Origin: Paenimyroides marinum
Lineage (GTDB): Bacteria; Bacteroidota; Bacteroidia; Flavobacteriales; Flavobacteriaceae
Direction: 5' to 3'
Assembly: GCF_900108395.1 (NCBI RefSeq)
Contig: NZ_FNXE01000028.1
Span: 1 to 46,821, forward strand
DNA length: 46,821 nucleotides
The position numbers and the translations under genes were made by a program. Positions 35,331 to 43,943 of this stretch are shown here, piece after piece. The notes under the pieces are model-generated. The model was given only the letters and a program-made list of their open reading frames with translations, was not told the DNA's origin and made no database searches. Positions within the stretch are counted from its first letter, which is position 1, and each line of letters starts with the position of its first letter.

Positions 35331-36734
35331 TTAATGATTATGTGAATGGTCTCCGTTTTCTCTTTCTCTTTTATATTTTTCGCCAGAAGATTTCAAGATT
35401 GTTTTAACCTCTGCCTGTGCAATTACAGGGAATGTTCTTGAATATAATAAGAACAACACGAAGAAGAATCCAATGGTTCCGATATAAATACCCGCATCAA
35501 CAAATGTTGGTTGGAACATGGTCCAAGACGATGGTAAATAATCGCGGTGCAATGATGTTACGATGATAACGAAACGTTCAAACCACATACCGATATTTAC
35601 TACAATCGAAATGATAAAAGATACCATAATTGACGTACGGATTTTTTTGAACCACATTATCTGCGGCGAGAACACGTTACATGTCATCATCATCCAGTAT
35701 GCCCAAGCGTAAGGTCCTGTTGCACGGTTTAAGAATGCGTACTGCTCATACTCTACTCCTGAATACCAAGCAATAACCAGCTCTGTAATATAAGCAACCC
35801 CTACAATGGAACCTGTAATCATTACAACGATGTTCATTAACTCGATATGCTGAATAGTGATGTAATCTTCTAAACTTACCACTTTACGCATAATGATCAA
35901 CAAGGTATTTACCATTGCAAATCCTGAGAAAATTGCTCCCGCAACGAAATACGGAGGGAAAATGGTGGTATGCCATCCAGGAATCACAGAGGTAGCAAAG
36001 TCCATAGATACAATAGTGTGTACCGAAAGTACCAATGGTGTTGCCAAACCTGCCAATACTAATGAAACTTCTTCAAAACGTTGCCAGTCTTTTGCACGAC
36101 CTGACCATCCGAATGATAAAGTTGAATAAATTCTTTTTGCAAATGGTGTTACCGCTCTATCGCGTAACATAGCGAAATCTGGTAATAAACCTGTCCACCA
36201 GAAAACTAATGATACAGATAAGTACGTTGAAATCGCGAATACGTCCCATAATAAGGGCGAGTTAAAGTTTACCCATAACGATCCGAACTGGTTTGGCATT
36301 GGTAATACCCAGTAAGCCAACCAAGGACGCCCCATGTGGATAATTGGGAACAAACCTGCCTGAACTACCGAGAAAATGGTCATTGCCTCTGCAGAACGGT
36401 TAATTGCCATTCTCCATTTTTGACGGAATAATAATAATACCGCCGAGATAAGTGTACCGGCGTGCCCGATACCTACCCACCAAACAAAGTTGGTGATATC
36501 CCAAGCCCAGCCTACTGTTTTATTTAATCCCCATGTACCAATACCTGTCCCAATTGTATAAACCATACAACCGGCTCCCCAAAGGAATGCAATTAAAGCA
36601 ATTGTGAAAACAGTCCACCATTGTTTATTGGCTCTGGTTTCAACAGGTCTAGCAACATCTACCGTTACATCGTGATAAGTTTTATCACCAAGAACTAAAG
36701 GTTTTCTAATGGGTGCTTCGTAATGTGACGACAT
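35331..36734 (-). CDS. actC: Alternative complex III membrane subunit ActC (NrfD-like quinol site)
   Basis: A 467-residue NrfD/PsrC-type membrane protein with about ten helices. It begins with a cytoplasmic N-terminus (SSHYEAPIRKPLVLGDKTYH) and contains WAWDITNFVWWVGIGHAGTL, FPIIHMGRPWLAYWVLPMPN and SVHTIVSMDFATSVIPGWHT, segments conserved in ActC. It is the expected site of menaquinol oxidation, handing electrons to the ActB iron-sulfur clusters. Located between actB and actD. The His/Arg in IHMGRPW and the Asp in SMDF are the residues to examine for quinol binding. Confidence 0.94.
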   Translation of the reverse strand: MSSHYEAPIRKPLVLGDKTYHDVTVDVARPVETRANKQWWTVFTIALIAFLWGAGCMVYTIGTGIGTWGLNKTVGWAWDITNFVWWVGIGHAGTLISAVLLLFRQKWRMAINRSAEAMTIFSVVQAGLFPIIHMGRPWLAYWVLPMPNQFGSLWVNFNSPLLWDVFAISTYLSVSLVFWWTGLLPDFAMLRDRAVTPFAKRIYSTLSFGWSGRAKDWQRFEEVSLVLAGLATPLVLSVHTIVSMDFATSVIPGWHTTIFPPYFVAGAIFSGFAMVNTLLIIMRKVVSLEDYITIQHIELMNIVVMITGSIVGVAYITELVIAWYSGVEYEQYAFLNRATGPYAWAYWMMMTCNVFSPQIMWFKKIRTSIMVSFIISIVVNIGMWFERFVIIVTSLHRDYLPSSWTMFQPTFVDAGIYIGTIGFFFVLFLLYSRTFPVIAQAEVKTILKSSGEKYKRERENGDHSHNH

Positions 36735-36768
36735 AATCCTTTATAATGTTTCTTAATTAATACTATAC

Positions 36769-39700
36769 TTATACATTTCTAACTTTTACGTGGTAGAACA
36801 CATTTGGTTTTGTTCCTAAATGCTCTAACAAATGATATCTTCTATCATCATCGTACAATTTAGCTACTTCTGATTCTTTGTTATTAAGATCACCAAAGAC
36901 CATTGAGCCTGAAGTACACGCCGCAGAACAAGCCACTTCGAATTCGTTGCTGTTTACAGCTCTTCCTTCTCTCTTAGCATTTAAAATTGTTGCTTGTGTC
37001 ATTTGGATACATAAAGAACATTTTTCCATAACCCCGCGTGAACGTACATTAACATCAGGATTTAATACCATACGTCCTAGATCATCATTCATGTGATAAT
37101 CGAACGCATCGTTTTGATTGTACAAGAACCAGTTGAAACGACGTACTTTATAAGGACAGTTGTTTGCACAGTAACGAGTACCCACACAACGGTTATATGC
37201 CATGTGGTTTTGCCCTTGACGACCGTGAGATGTTGCCGCAACCGGACAAACTGTTTCACAAGGCGCGTGGTTACAGTGCTGACACATTACCGGTTGGAAT
37301 ACCACTTGCGGGTTATCTGCCGGATGTTCTAATTCGCCAAAACCACCTAAAGAACCATTGTCTCCAAATAAACCAGAGAAACCTTCTTTTTTATCAACGT
37401 CTGCTGCAAAGGTATCTTCTGATGAATAATATCTATCGATACGTAACCAGTGCATATCGCGTGATCTTCTTACTTCGTCTTTACCCACAACAGGTACGTT
37501 GTTTTCTGCGTGACAAGCAATCACACAAGCACCACAACCTGTACAAGAGTTCAGGTCGATTGATAAATTGAAATGATGCCCTACTGAACGGTCAAAAGAT
37601 TCCCAAATATCAACAGTAGAAGCTTCTACCGCCTGGTGATCTATTGAAACGTGTGGTTTCTCATTCCAAACATTCGCTTTTTGTGTATTAAAGATTTCTA
37701 AAGTAGTATCTTTAACAATATCACCACGCCCCATTAAGGTTCTTTGTAACTGCACACAAGCAAATTCATGCTCGCCAGAAGTTTTCTCTACAGTAACACT
37801 TTGGGTATTGTTGAAATCTTTATATAATTTGTAAGCATTAACACCTACCTGCATTTCTTCTTTTAAAGCAGATTTACGTCCGTAACCAAACGCTAAACCT
37901 ACTGTTCCTTTTGCCTGACCCGGTTGGATAAAAGCAGGAACGTTTTCTAATACAGCATCACCAACTTTTAAGGTAACGTACGAACCATTTAATGCTCCGT
38001 TTGCCACATTACGGTTTTCAATACCTAAAGCTTCAGCGTCGGCTTTTGAAACAGTAACATAGTTATCCCAAGATACACGGGTAATTGGGTCGGGGAACTC
38101 TTGTAACCAGGGGTTGTTTGCCTGCTGACCGTCACCCATACCTGTTTTTGGATACAATACCAATTCTAATCCGGCAGCTTTTTTAGAGGAAGCCAATGCC
38201 GAAGCTGCTCCGTTAAAATCAGCTGATGCGGTTGCTGAACCTGTAATTTCTGTTGCAACAAAACCGTCGTGTACTAATTGGTTCCACGTTTTTCCGTTAG
38301 TTAAACCAGAACTTGCTGCTTTTAAATAATCATAGTAAGATGCTGTTTTACCTAACCAGGTTAATAATCCTTCCTGGAATTGTTTTGTATTGAATAACGG
38401 ACGAATTGTTGGCTGCGTAATTGAGTAATGTCCTTTTTTCATTTGAACATCTCCCCAAGATTCTAAATAGTGTGGTGCAGCAGCTGCAATGTTTGTCAAT
38501 GATGCTGTTTCATCTTCACGTAGTGTAAAGGCAGCAGAAAGTTTAACTTTTTTCAATCCTTCTGCAAAAGCATCACCGTTAGCTAATGTATAAACCGGGT
38601 TTACGCCACTCATAATTAAAGTGTGTACCAAACCGGCGTTCATATCTTTTACTAATTGTGCAACTTCTTTATTGTTACCGCCACGAACGTATTTAGGCTG
38701 TGCAGGGTTAAATGCTTGGGAGCCTAATGCCTGGTTGATTGCAAATACTAATAATTGTGCATTTACATCGTCTAAACCAGATACCAATACTCCGTTTGTA
38801 CCTGCTGCTTTTAATTGTTGCGCTGCTTTTATAATTTCAGCATCGGCAACTGTATTTCCAACTGATACAGCATTCCCTGTAACAATATTGTATATTTTAA
38901 CTAAAGCTAACTTTTGCTCTGCAACGGTTAAAGGAATACGTTTATCTGCATTAGCACCTGATAAAGACATATTCGCTTCGATTTGAATGTGCTTAGACAT
39001 TTTCCCGTTTTTAGGAACACGTCCTTTAGCATATTCGCTGTCGTATCCGCCCCCTTGCCAATCTCCTAAGAAATCAGCACCTACAGAAACAATTACATCT
39101 GCTTTTCCAAAGTTGTAGTCAGCCAATGCACGTTCGCCGTAAGCTTGCTCATAGGCATCTAAAGCAGCGTCTGATCCAATTGCATCGTACACAATGTGTT
39201 TAGCAGCCGGATAAGTAGCTTTAAATTCTGCAATTAACTTATCTGTAGAAGGCGATGCCATAGTGTTTGTTAACAAAACAATTTGTCCTGTGGCACTTGT
39301 TAAACTTGCTTTAATCTTTTGATCAACATCAGACCATGAAGCAGCTTTATTGTCAATTTTTGGCTGCTTTAAACGTAAACTATCATATAAAGACAATACA
39401 GAAGCGTGTACACGTGCGTTTGCACCTGTTAACGCGTTCTCCATAAAGTTATTCTCTACTTTAATAGGACGACCTTCGCGTGTTTTAATTAACACGTTTA
39501 CGAAATCAAAACCATCAGCAACTGTAGTTGCGTAGAAATCTGCAACACCAGGAACGATTTCTTCTGGTTGAAATACATAAGGAATAGACTTTTTCACCGG
39601 TCCCTCACAAGCTGCTAAAGAAGCTGCAGCTGTTGAAAAACCAACGTATTTCAAAAAGTCTCTACGAGATGTTGATGAAGAAGACAAAGTGTTTTTATCC

Positions 39701-39819
39701 CCAAGAAAATCCTCTGTTGGAATTTCTTCAACAAACTCATTGTTTCCTAGCCTCTCAACAATAGAACTGTTTTCGTTAAGCTCCTCAACACTTTTCCAGT
39801 ATTTTTTGTTTGATGCCAT
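36769..39819 (-). CDS. actB: Alternative complex III iron-sulfur subunit ActB (molybdopterin-like domain without cofactor)
   Basis: 1016 residues. The N-terminus has a Tat-type motif SRRDFLKYVG (Arg52-Arg53) followed by a lipobox, SLAAC (Cys71), so it is a Tat-exported lipoprotein. A molybdopterin-oxidoreductase-like region (about 75-700) follows, which in this family carries no molybdenum cofactor. The C-terminal ferredoxin domain has four cluster motifs: CTGCGACVIACHAENN, CQHCNHAPCETVCP, CVGTRYCANNCPYK and CSLCIQM...CSAAC, giving iron-sulfur clusters that pass electrons to ActA. It lies 31 bases after actA. Ordinary homologues such as PsrAB are separate proteins; here the two parts are fused, as usual in ActB. 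Confidence 0.96.
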   Translation of the reverse strand: MASNKKYWKSVEELNENSSIVERLGNNEFVEEIPTEDFLGDKNTLSSSSTSRRDFLKYVGFSTAAASLAACEGPVKKSIPYVFQPEEIVPGVADFYATTVADGFDFVNVLIKTREGRPIKVENNFMENALTGANARVHASVLSLYDSLRLKQPKIDNKAASWSDVDQKIKASLTSATGQIVLLTNTMASPSTDKLIAEFKATYPAAKHIVYDAIGSDAALDAYEQAYGERALADYNFGKADVIVSVGADFLGDWQGGGYDSEYAKGRVPKNGKMSKHIQIEANMSLSGANADKRIPLTVAEQKLALVKIYNIVTGNAVSVGNTVADAEIIKAAQQLKAAGTNGVLVSGLDDVNAQLLVFAINQALGSQAFNPAQPKYVRGGNNKEVAQLVKDMNAGLVHTLIMSGVNPVYTLANGDAFAEGLKKVKLSAAFTLREDETASLTNIAAAAPHYLESWGDVQMKKGHYSITQPTIRPLFNTKQFQEGLLTWLGKTASYYDYLKAASSGLTNGKTWNQLVHDGFVATEITGSATASADFNGAASALASSKKAAGLELVLYPKTGMGDGQQANNPWLQEFPDPITRVSWDNYVTVSKADAEALGIENRNVANGALNGSYVTLKVGDAVLENVPAFIQPGQAKGTVGLAFGYGRKSALKEEMQVGVNAYKLYKDFNNTQSVTVEKTSGEHEFACVQLQRTLMGRGDIVKDTTLEIFNTQKANVWNEKPHVSIDHQAVEASTVDIWESFDRSVGHHFNLSIDLNSCTGCGACVIACHAENNVPVVGKDEVRRSRDMHWLRIDRYYSSEDTFAADVDKKEGFSGLFGDNGSLGGFGELEHPADNPQVVFQPVMCQHCNHAPCETVCPVAATSHGRQGQNHMAYNRCVGTRYCANNCPYKVRRFNWFLYNQNDAFDYHMNDDLGRMVLNPDVNVRSRGVMEKCSLCIQMTQATILNAKREGRAVNSNEFEVACSAACTSGSMVFGDLNNKESEVAKLYDDDRRYHLLEHLGTKPNVFYHVKVRNV

Positions 39820-39850
39820 TGTATATATATATTAGCTTCTTAAATTATTA

Positions 39851-41122
39851 TTAATAGTGACATTTACCACATTCTAAACCACCTAACTGTGCTGCTGTTA
39901 ATTTCTCAACACCATACTTTTTAGATAATTCTTCATGAATTTTAGCATAGTACTCGTTATCTTTAACGTTTACTTCTGTTTCTCGGTGACAGTTCACACA
40001 CCAACCCATTGTTAACGAAGAGTGTTGTTTCATGATCTCCATAGATTCAACCGGTCCGTGACAAGTTTGACATTCTAAACCTGCAACTGAAACGTGTTGA
40101 GAGTGGTTAAAGTACACAAAGTCAGGTAAATTGTGGATACGAACCCATTTAACCGGTTGTTCTTTACCTGTATATGATTGCGTTGCCGGATCCCAACCTA
40201 CTGCCTGATAGATCTTTTGAATTTCAGCTGTATAGAACTCTTTACTGTAATCTACATAAACAGAATCCGGGCTTCCTGTAAATTCAGTAATGTTCTTATG
40301 ACAGTTCATACAAACATTCATAGAAGGAATACCTGAAGTTTTTGATGTTCTTGCCGAAGAGTGACAGTACTTACAATCGATACCGTTTTCACCTGCGTGA
40401 ATCTTATGCGAGAAGTGAATTGGCTGGATTGGCTGATAGTTTTGATCAACACCTACCTGCATCATGTATCCAAAGGCAAAATATGCGCCTGCCAACATTA
40501 ATACCACAACAGAAGTTATTACCAAGAACTGGTTTTTAACAAAAGCCTTCCAAATTGGCAATGATTTTGTTTCCTGAACGGTTAGGTTATTTTTATCGGC
40601 TACTTTGTTTAATACCTTTCTTACCATTACCAGCATAATTACCAGCATTGCAAGCACAACAACCAAACCACCTAAAACAACAATTTCAGAAACGCCACCT
40701 GAAGCCGATGCCCCACCTGGACCTGTTGGTGAAACTGGAGTTGTTGGTTCTGGTTTTGGTTCTGATGTATAAGCGATAATGTTATCGATATCTTCATCAG
40801 ATAAGTTAGGAAAAGAGTTCATTGGAACTTTATTCCACTCATTAAACAATTTTACTGCTGCTGCATCTCCAGATTTTATTAAACCCGAACTGTCTTTAAT
40901 CCACTTGTGCAACCAATCAGTTGGGTGGCGTTCTACAACCCCCCTTAACGCAGGTCCGGTAGAATTAGCATCCAGCTTATGACAAGCCGCACAGTTTGCA
41001 TTAAATAACTCTTTACCTTTTGCAACATCTTGAGCAAAAGATCCTGTAGAAAATGTTAACACAAATGTTAAACACAAGAAAAGAATCCTTGAAAACGAAG
41101 TATGGTTACCCACTTTTTTCAT
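39851..41122 (-). CDS. actA: Alternative complex III multiheme cytochrome c subunit ActA with N-terminal mono-heme domain
   Basis: 423 residues from the chosen ATG at 41122; an upstream in-frame TTG is less likely. Parts: signal peptide (FLCLTFVLTFSTGSFAQ); a mono-heme cytochrome c domain with CAACH at 44-48 and the late PMNSFPNLSDEDIDNIIAY region; a Pro/Gly linker; two membrane helices near 145-165 and 200-222; then a pentaheme domain with CKYCH, CMNCH, CQTCH, CVNCH and CGKCHY. In total six CxxCH sites. The pentaheme part is classic ActA and takes electrons from ActB; the extra domain adds a possible electron exit. It heads the operon. Confidence 0.94.
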   Translation of the reverse strand: MKKVGNHTSFSRILFLCLTFVLTFSTGSFAQDVAKGKELFNANCAACHKLDANSTGPALRGVVERHPTDWLHKWIKDSSGLIKSGDAAAVKLFNEWNKVPMNSFPNLSDEDIDNIIAYTSEPKPEPTTPVSPTGPGGASASGGVSEIVVLGGLVVVLAMLVIMLVMVRKVLNKVADKNNLTVQETKSLPIWKAFVKNQFLVITSVVVLMLAGAYFAFGYMMQVGVDQNYQPIQPIHFSHKIHAGENGIDCKYCHSSARTSKTSGIPSMNVCMNCHKNITEFTGSPDSVYVDYSKEFYTAEIQKIYQAVGWDPATQSYTGKEQPVKWVRIHNLPDFVYFNHSQHVSVAGLECQTCHGPVESMEIMKQHSSLTMGWCVNCHRETEVNVKDNEYYAKIHEELSKKYGVEKLTAAQLGGLECGKCHY

Positions 41123-41162
41123 AGTTAAAAAAATGATTATCAACTAATTTTGGCATGATTTT

Positions 41163-41182
41163 CTCTACTCTTTATTGTAGAG
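41163..41182 (-). promoter_or_regulatory. Inverted repeat in the act operon leader
   Basis: CTCTAC (41163-41168) and GTAGAG (41177-41182) can form a six-pair hairpin in the untranslated leader, about 41 bases before actA. It has no T-run. A role in control or message stability is possible. Confidence 0.4.
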
Positions 41183-41210
41183 CACATCCTACCTTATTTA
41201 TAAACTGTGA

Positions 41211-41218
41211 CAAAAATA
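41211..41218 (-). promoter_or_regulatory. -7 box of the act-cox operon promoter
   Basis: The minus strand reads TATTTTTG (TAnnTTTG), 88 bases upstream of the actA ATG, predicting a leader of about 80 bases that contains the inverted repeat at 41163-41182. No good -33 element was found. Confidence 0.55.
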
Positions 41219-41315
41219 CAACATAAGACGCACTAAAGAAAGCGGAATAAAAACCAAAAGTTAATTTATAACAATTCTAAATAAATTCTTAAATTGTGTT
41301 TTGACGAATATTTTT

Positions 41316-41323
41316 TATTTTTG
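41316..41323 (+). promoter_or_regulatory. -7 box of the SPOR-protein promoter
   Basis: TATTTTTG (TAnnTTTG), 17 bases before the ATG, with TTG at 41294-41296 spaced by 19 bases as a possible -33 element. Confidence 0.65.
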
Positions 41324-41340
41324 TTGAAAAATAACTCATA

Positions 41341-41730
41341 ATGAATAAATTAAGATTTTATAAAGTTTTTATTATATTAATTTTAACAAATTTACCGGTT
41401 GTAAGATCTCACGCTCAAATAAATATAACGGAAACCAACGATCAAAAAACCATTGATTTGTTATTAGACCGTAAAATGAGCCAAAACAACCAGTTTTCGT
41501 TATATACCAACTTTTCGGTTCAGTTAAAAAACGGCTTAAAAGAAGATGTAGAAACTTTGTATAAAGATTTCACTGCCCAATATCCGGAAATTGATGCTAC
41601 CATAATTTTTGCAAACCCTAAATTTAAATTGGTCGTGGGTAATTTTAAACACAAGATAGAAGCAGAACATTTATTAAAGAAAATAATTTCAAAATATCCC
41701 GATGCGTTTGTAGTGAAGCTTAAGAAATAA
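41341..41730 (+). CDS. SPOR-domain protein with signal peptide
   Basis: 129 residues. The N-terminal signal segment (FYKVFIILILTNLPVVRSHA) is followed by a linker (LDRKMSQNNQFSLYT). The C-terminal 70 residues form a SPOR-type fold: FSVQLKNGLKEDVETLYKDF, IFANPKFKLVVGNFKHKIEA, EHLLKKIISKYPDAFVVKLK. The 'K-VVGNF----EA--LL-KI---P-AFVV' pattern is typical. SPOR domains bind denuded septal peptidoglycan, so a periplasmic envelope role is likely. Monocistronic with its own promoter and terminator; divergent from actA. Confidence 0.82.
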   Translation: MNKLRFYKVFIILILTNLPVVRSHAQINITETNDQKTIDLLLDRKMSQNNQFSLYTNFSVQLKNGLKEDVETLYKDFTAQYPEIDATIIFANPKFKLVVGNFKHKIEAEHLLKKIISKYPDAFVVKLKK

Positions 41731-41790
41731 ATTTGGAATTCTTTACAAGATCGAACTAACAGAGATGTATATATTAAGTAGAGTTTAAAT

Positions 41791-41823
41791 AAAACCAGCA
41801 ATACAAATTGTACTGCTGGTTTT
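41791..41823 (+). terminator. Terminator of the SPOR-protein gene
   Basis: AAAACCAGCA (41791-41800) pairs with TGCTGGTTTT (41814-41823); inner bases TACAA/TTGTA extend the stem. A T-run follows. Confidence 0.82.
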
Positions 41824-41914
41824 TTAAATTAAAATAAATTATTTGCCTGTACCTTCTCTTTTAAATTAAAAGCAGAGCAACAATCAGCAATAAAAATATA
41901 GTCTTTAAACCCCA

Positions 41915-42328
41915 TTAATCACCAAATGTGTTTTGTTGCGATTTTTTACTCACATCCATTACAGGCACCAGACCTTCAGACGGCATATAGATGATTTGGG
42001 GTAAATCGCCTTTATCTGCCAACTTCTCTAATGTACGAATAAATAAATATTGATTATACGTAGTGTTTAACGTTCCGTTTTCTAATTTCATTGCTTCTGC
42101 CATTCCACGTGCCCGTTCTACTTCGGCTTGTGCGTTTAATTTTTCCGCTTCTAACCGGGCTTTTGCTTCTTCAATTAAAATTTTACGGTTTTGCTCGGCT
42201 TTTGCCATTTCGGCTTTACCAGCCATTTCTTGTTGCCAAACGTTGTAAAGCGGCAATCCAAACATTAAAATCACAATTAAAATCCCGATGGAAATAATAA
42301 TTGTTATTAAGGCTTTTGTACTTTTCAT
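41915..42328 (-). CDS. Small membrane protein resembling the C-terminal tail of SPFH/prohibitin proteins
   Basis: 137 residues. One N-terminal transmembrane helix (ALITIIISIGILIVILMFGL), then a charged Ala/Glu/Lys-rich coiled coil (about 30-85: AEMAKAEQNRKILIEEAKAR, LEAEKLNAQAEVERARGMAE). The tail NQYLFIRTLEKLADKGDLPQ-IIYMPSEGLVPVMD corresponds to the end of SPFH/band 7 proteins. The SPFH core domain between helix and coiled coil is missing. It could be a natural mini-scaffold or a descendant of a deletion; the frame is intact and a near-consensus -7 box precedes it, which supports a real gene. No clear operon partner. Confidence 0.7.
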   Translation of the reverse strand: MKSTKALITIIISIGILIVILMFGLPLYNVWQQEMAGKAEMAKAEQNRKILIEEAKARLEAEKLNAQAEVERARGMAEAMKLENGTLNTTYNQYLFIRTLEKLADKGDLPQIIYMPSEGLVPVMDVSKKSQQNTFGD

Positions 42329-42354
42329 AATCTAACTTGAGTTTATTTTCCGGA

Positions 42355-42362
42355 TAAAGATA
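42355..42362 (-). promoter_or_regulatory. Near-consensus -7 box for the SPFH-tail protein
   Basis: The minus strand reads TATCTTTA, one base off TAnnTTTG, 26 bases before the ATG. Confidence 0.4.
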
Positions 42363-42409
42363 CGAATAAAACCCAAAATCTTATAGCCTTTTAAACACCT
42401 ACAAGCTTC

Positions 42410-43939
42410 TTAAAACATTACAAAAGTTATATATTCTTTAAAAAAACAACCTCTGTTTTCAGTTCTGCTTAAAGATGCTGATACAATAGAAATGGCAACC
42501 GTTATCTTATTCCTCAATTCCGTAAATTCTGTTGATAGATTATGATTTTTAGCAATGGTTTTACATTCTTCCTGCCAAAGTACTAATTGCCGCTTCGTCC
42601 TTTCTAAATCTTCATTGTTTCGTAAAATACCAACATTTTGTTGTATAAGATTTCTCAAAGCCCTATCTCTTTTATTAATGAATTCTGTTGATACTTGCGA
42701 TTCTATAAGTTTCTCTTTCAATACAGGCAAAACAGAGACCAATTGTATTTCCTTATTCTTAAGAAAACAAAAAATCCAATGTGCATAAACCACCGCTTCC
42801 AACAGCGAATTAGATGCCAGACGATTAGCTCCGTTCAATCCGGTTCGGGAACATTCTCCACAGGCAAACAAATTTTCAACCGAAGTTTGTCCAAAACTAT
42901 TAACCGTAATTCCTCCGCACAAATAATGTTGCGTGGGAACAACCGGAATCCAGTCTTTGGAAACATCAATACCTTGCAACAGACAATATTGTGTAATTGC
43001 CGGAAAATGCTTTTGAAAAGCATTCATTTCCAAATGGGTGCAATCTAAAAAAACACAGTCTTCTCCCGATTTTTTCAGTTCGGTTTCAATGCTTCTGGAA
43101 ACAATATCCCGTGATGCCAGTTCGCCACGCAAATCGTAATCAAACATAAACCGGTGTCCGTTTTTCGTTTTTAAATGAGCACCAAAACCTCGCACCGCCT
43201 CAGATATCAAAAAAGTGTGTTCGGACTTTGCATACAATGCCGTAGGATGAAACTGAATAAATTCCATATCATCTACCTCAGCATTTGCCCGAATCGCCAT
43301 CGCAATTCCGTCGCCGGTGGCAATTACGGAATTGGTTGTCTGCTGATAAAGCTGACCGATGCCACCAGTTGCCAAAACAGTAAAACCTGCATAAACCGAA
43401 AATTGCTGACCATTCTTTTCATTTAAAATTACCGCACCATTACAACGATTGTCTGCAACGAGCAAATCGACCGCAAAATGATAATCCAAAAATTCGATGT
43501 TTTTATTTTGCTGTGCTTTTACCAAAACAGCACGCTCAATTTCTTTGCCGGTTTCGTCTTTGTGATGCACCACCCGATGATAGGAATGTCCGCCTTCTTT
43601 TGCCAAATCCAGCGTTCCGTCTGCTGTTCGGTCAAACTGCGTACCCCAATCAATCAATTCTTTCAAGCGTTTATGCCCTTCGGTAACTACTATCTCAACC
43701 ACTTCCCTATCACACAATCCGTCACCGCAAATCAGTGTATCCTCGATGTGTTTTTCGAAATTATCATTGATTTCGTCTATAACCACCGCTATTCCTCCTT
43801 GTGCATATTGTGTATTGGATTCTTCTTTACTGGATTTTGTGACGACGATAATTTTCCGTTCGGGAAATTCTTCTGCCAGCTTTATGGCAATCGTGAGCCC
43901 GGCAATGCCTGAGCCTATAATCAGATAATCGGCTTTCAT
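42410..43939 (-). CDS. nadB: L-aspartate oxidase
   Basis: An FAD enzyme that oxidises L-aspartate to iminoaspartate, first step of de novo NAD synthesis. 509 residues: FAD-binding GSGIAGL (8-14), SNTQYAQGGIA, EGGHSYHRVVHHKDETG, VLATGGIGQLYQQTTN, EFIQFHPTALY, SEAVRGFGAHL, the RGELASRDIVSR segment, and CGGITVNSFGQTSVENLFACGE. Standard length and end region. Four bases separate it from nadA, and NadA and NadB act in turn on unstable iminoaspartate, so tight co-expression makes sense. Confidence 0.97.
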   Translation of the reverse strand: MKADYLIIGSGIAGLTIAIKLAEEFPERKIIVVTKSSKEESNTQYAQGGIAVVIDEINDNFEKHIEDTLICGDGLCDREVVEIVVTEGHKRLKELIDWGTQFDRTADGTLDLAKEGGHSYHRVVHHKDETGKEIERAVLVKAQQNKNIEFLDYHFAVDLLVADNRCNGAVILNEKNGQQFSVYAGFTVLATGGIGQLYQQTTNSVIATGDGIAMAIRANAEVDDMEFIQFHPTALYAKSEHTFLISEAVRGFGAHLKTKNGHRFMFDYDLRGELASRDIVSRSIETELKKSGEDCVFLDCTHLEMNAFQKHFPAITQYCLLQGIDVSKDWIPVVPTQHYLCGGITVNSFGQTSVENLFACGECSRTGLNGANRLASNSLLEAVVYAHWIFCFLKNKEIQLVSVLPVLKEKLIESQVSTEFINKRDRALRNLIQQNVGILRNNEDLERTKRQLVLWQEECKTIAKNHNLSTEFTELRNKITVAISIVSASLSRTENRGCFFKEYITFVMF

Positions 43940-43943
43940 AACA

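Noticed and set aside
37164..37571. 135-codon frame antisense to actB
   Set aside because: The protein-coding signal with four ferredoxin motifs is on the other strand; this frame has no recognisable features.
36769..39819. actB as an active molybdenum reductase
   Set aside because: Its position in an act cluster, the fusion to a four-cluster ferredoxin domain and the lack of assembly genes fit ActB, which does not carry the cofactor.
43478..43912. 144-codon frame antisense to nadB
   Set aside because: Fully overlapped by conserved nadB sequence, including the FAD motif; Cys/Phe-rich shadow composition.
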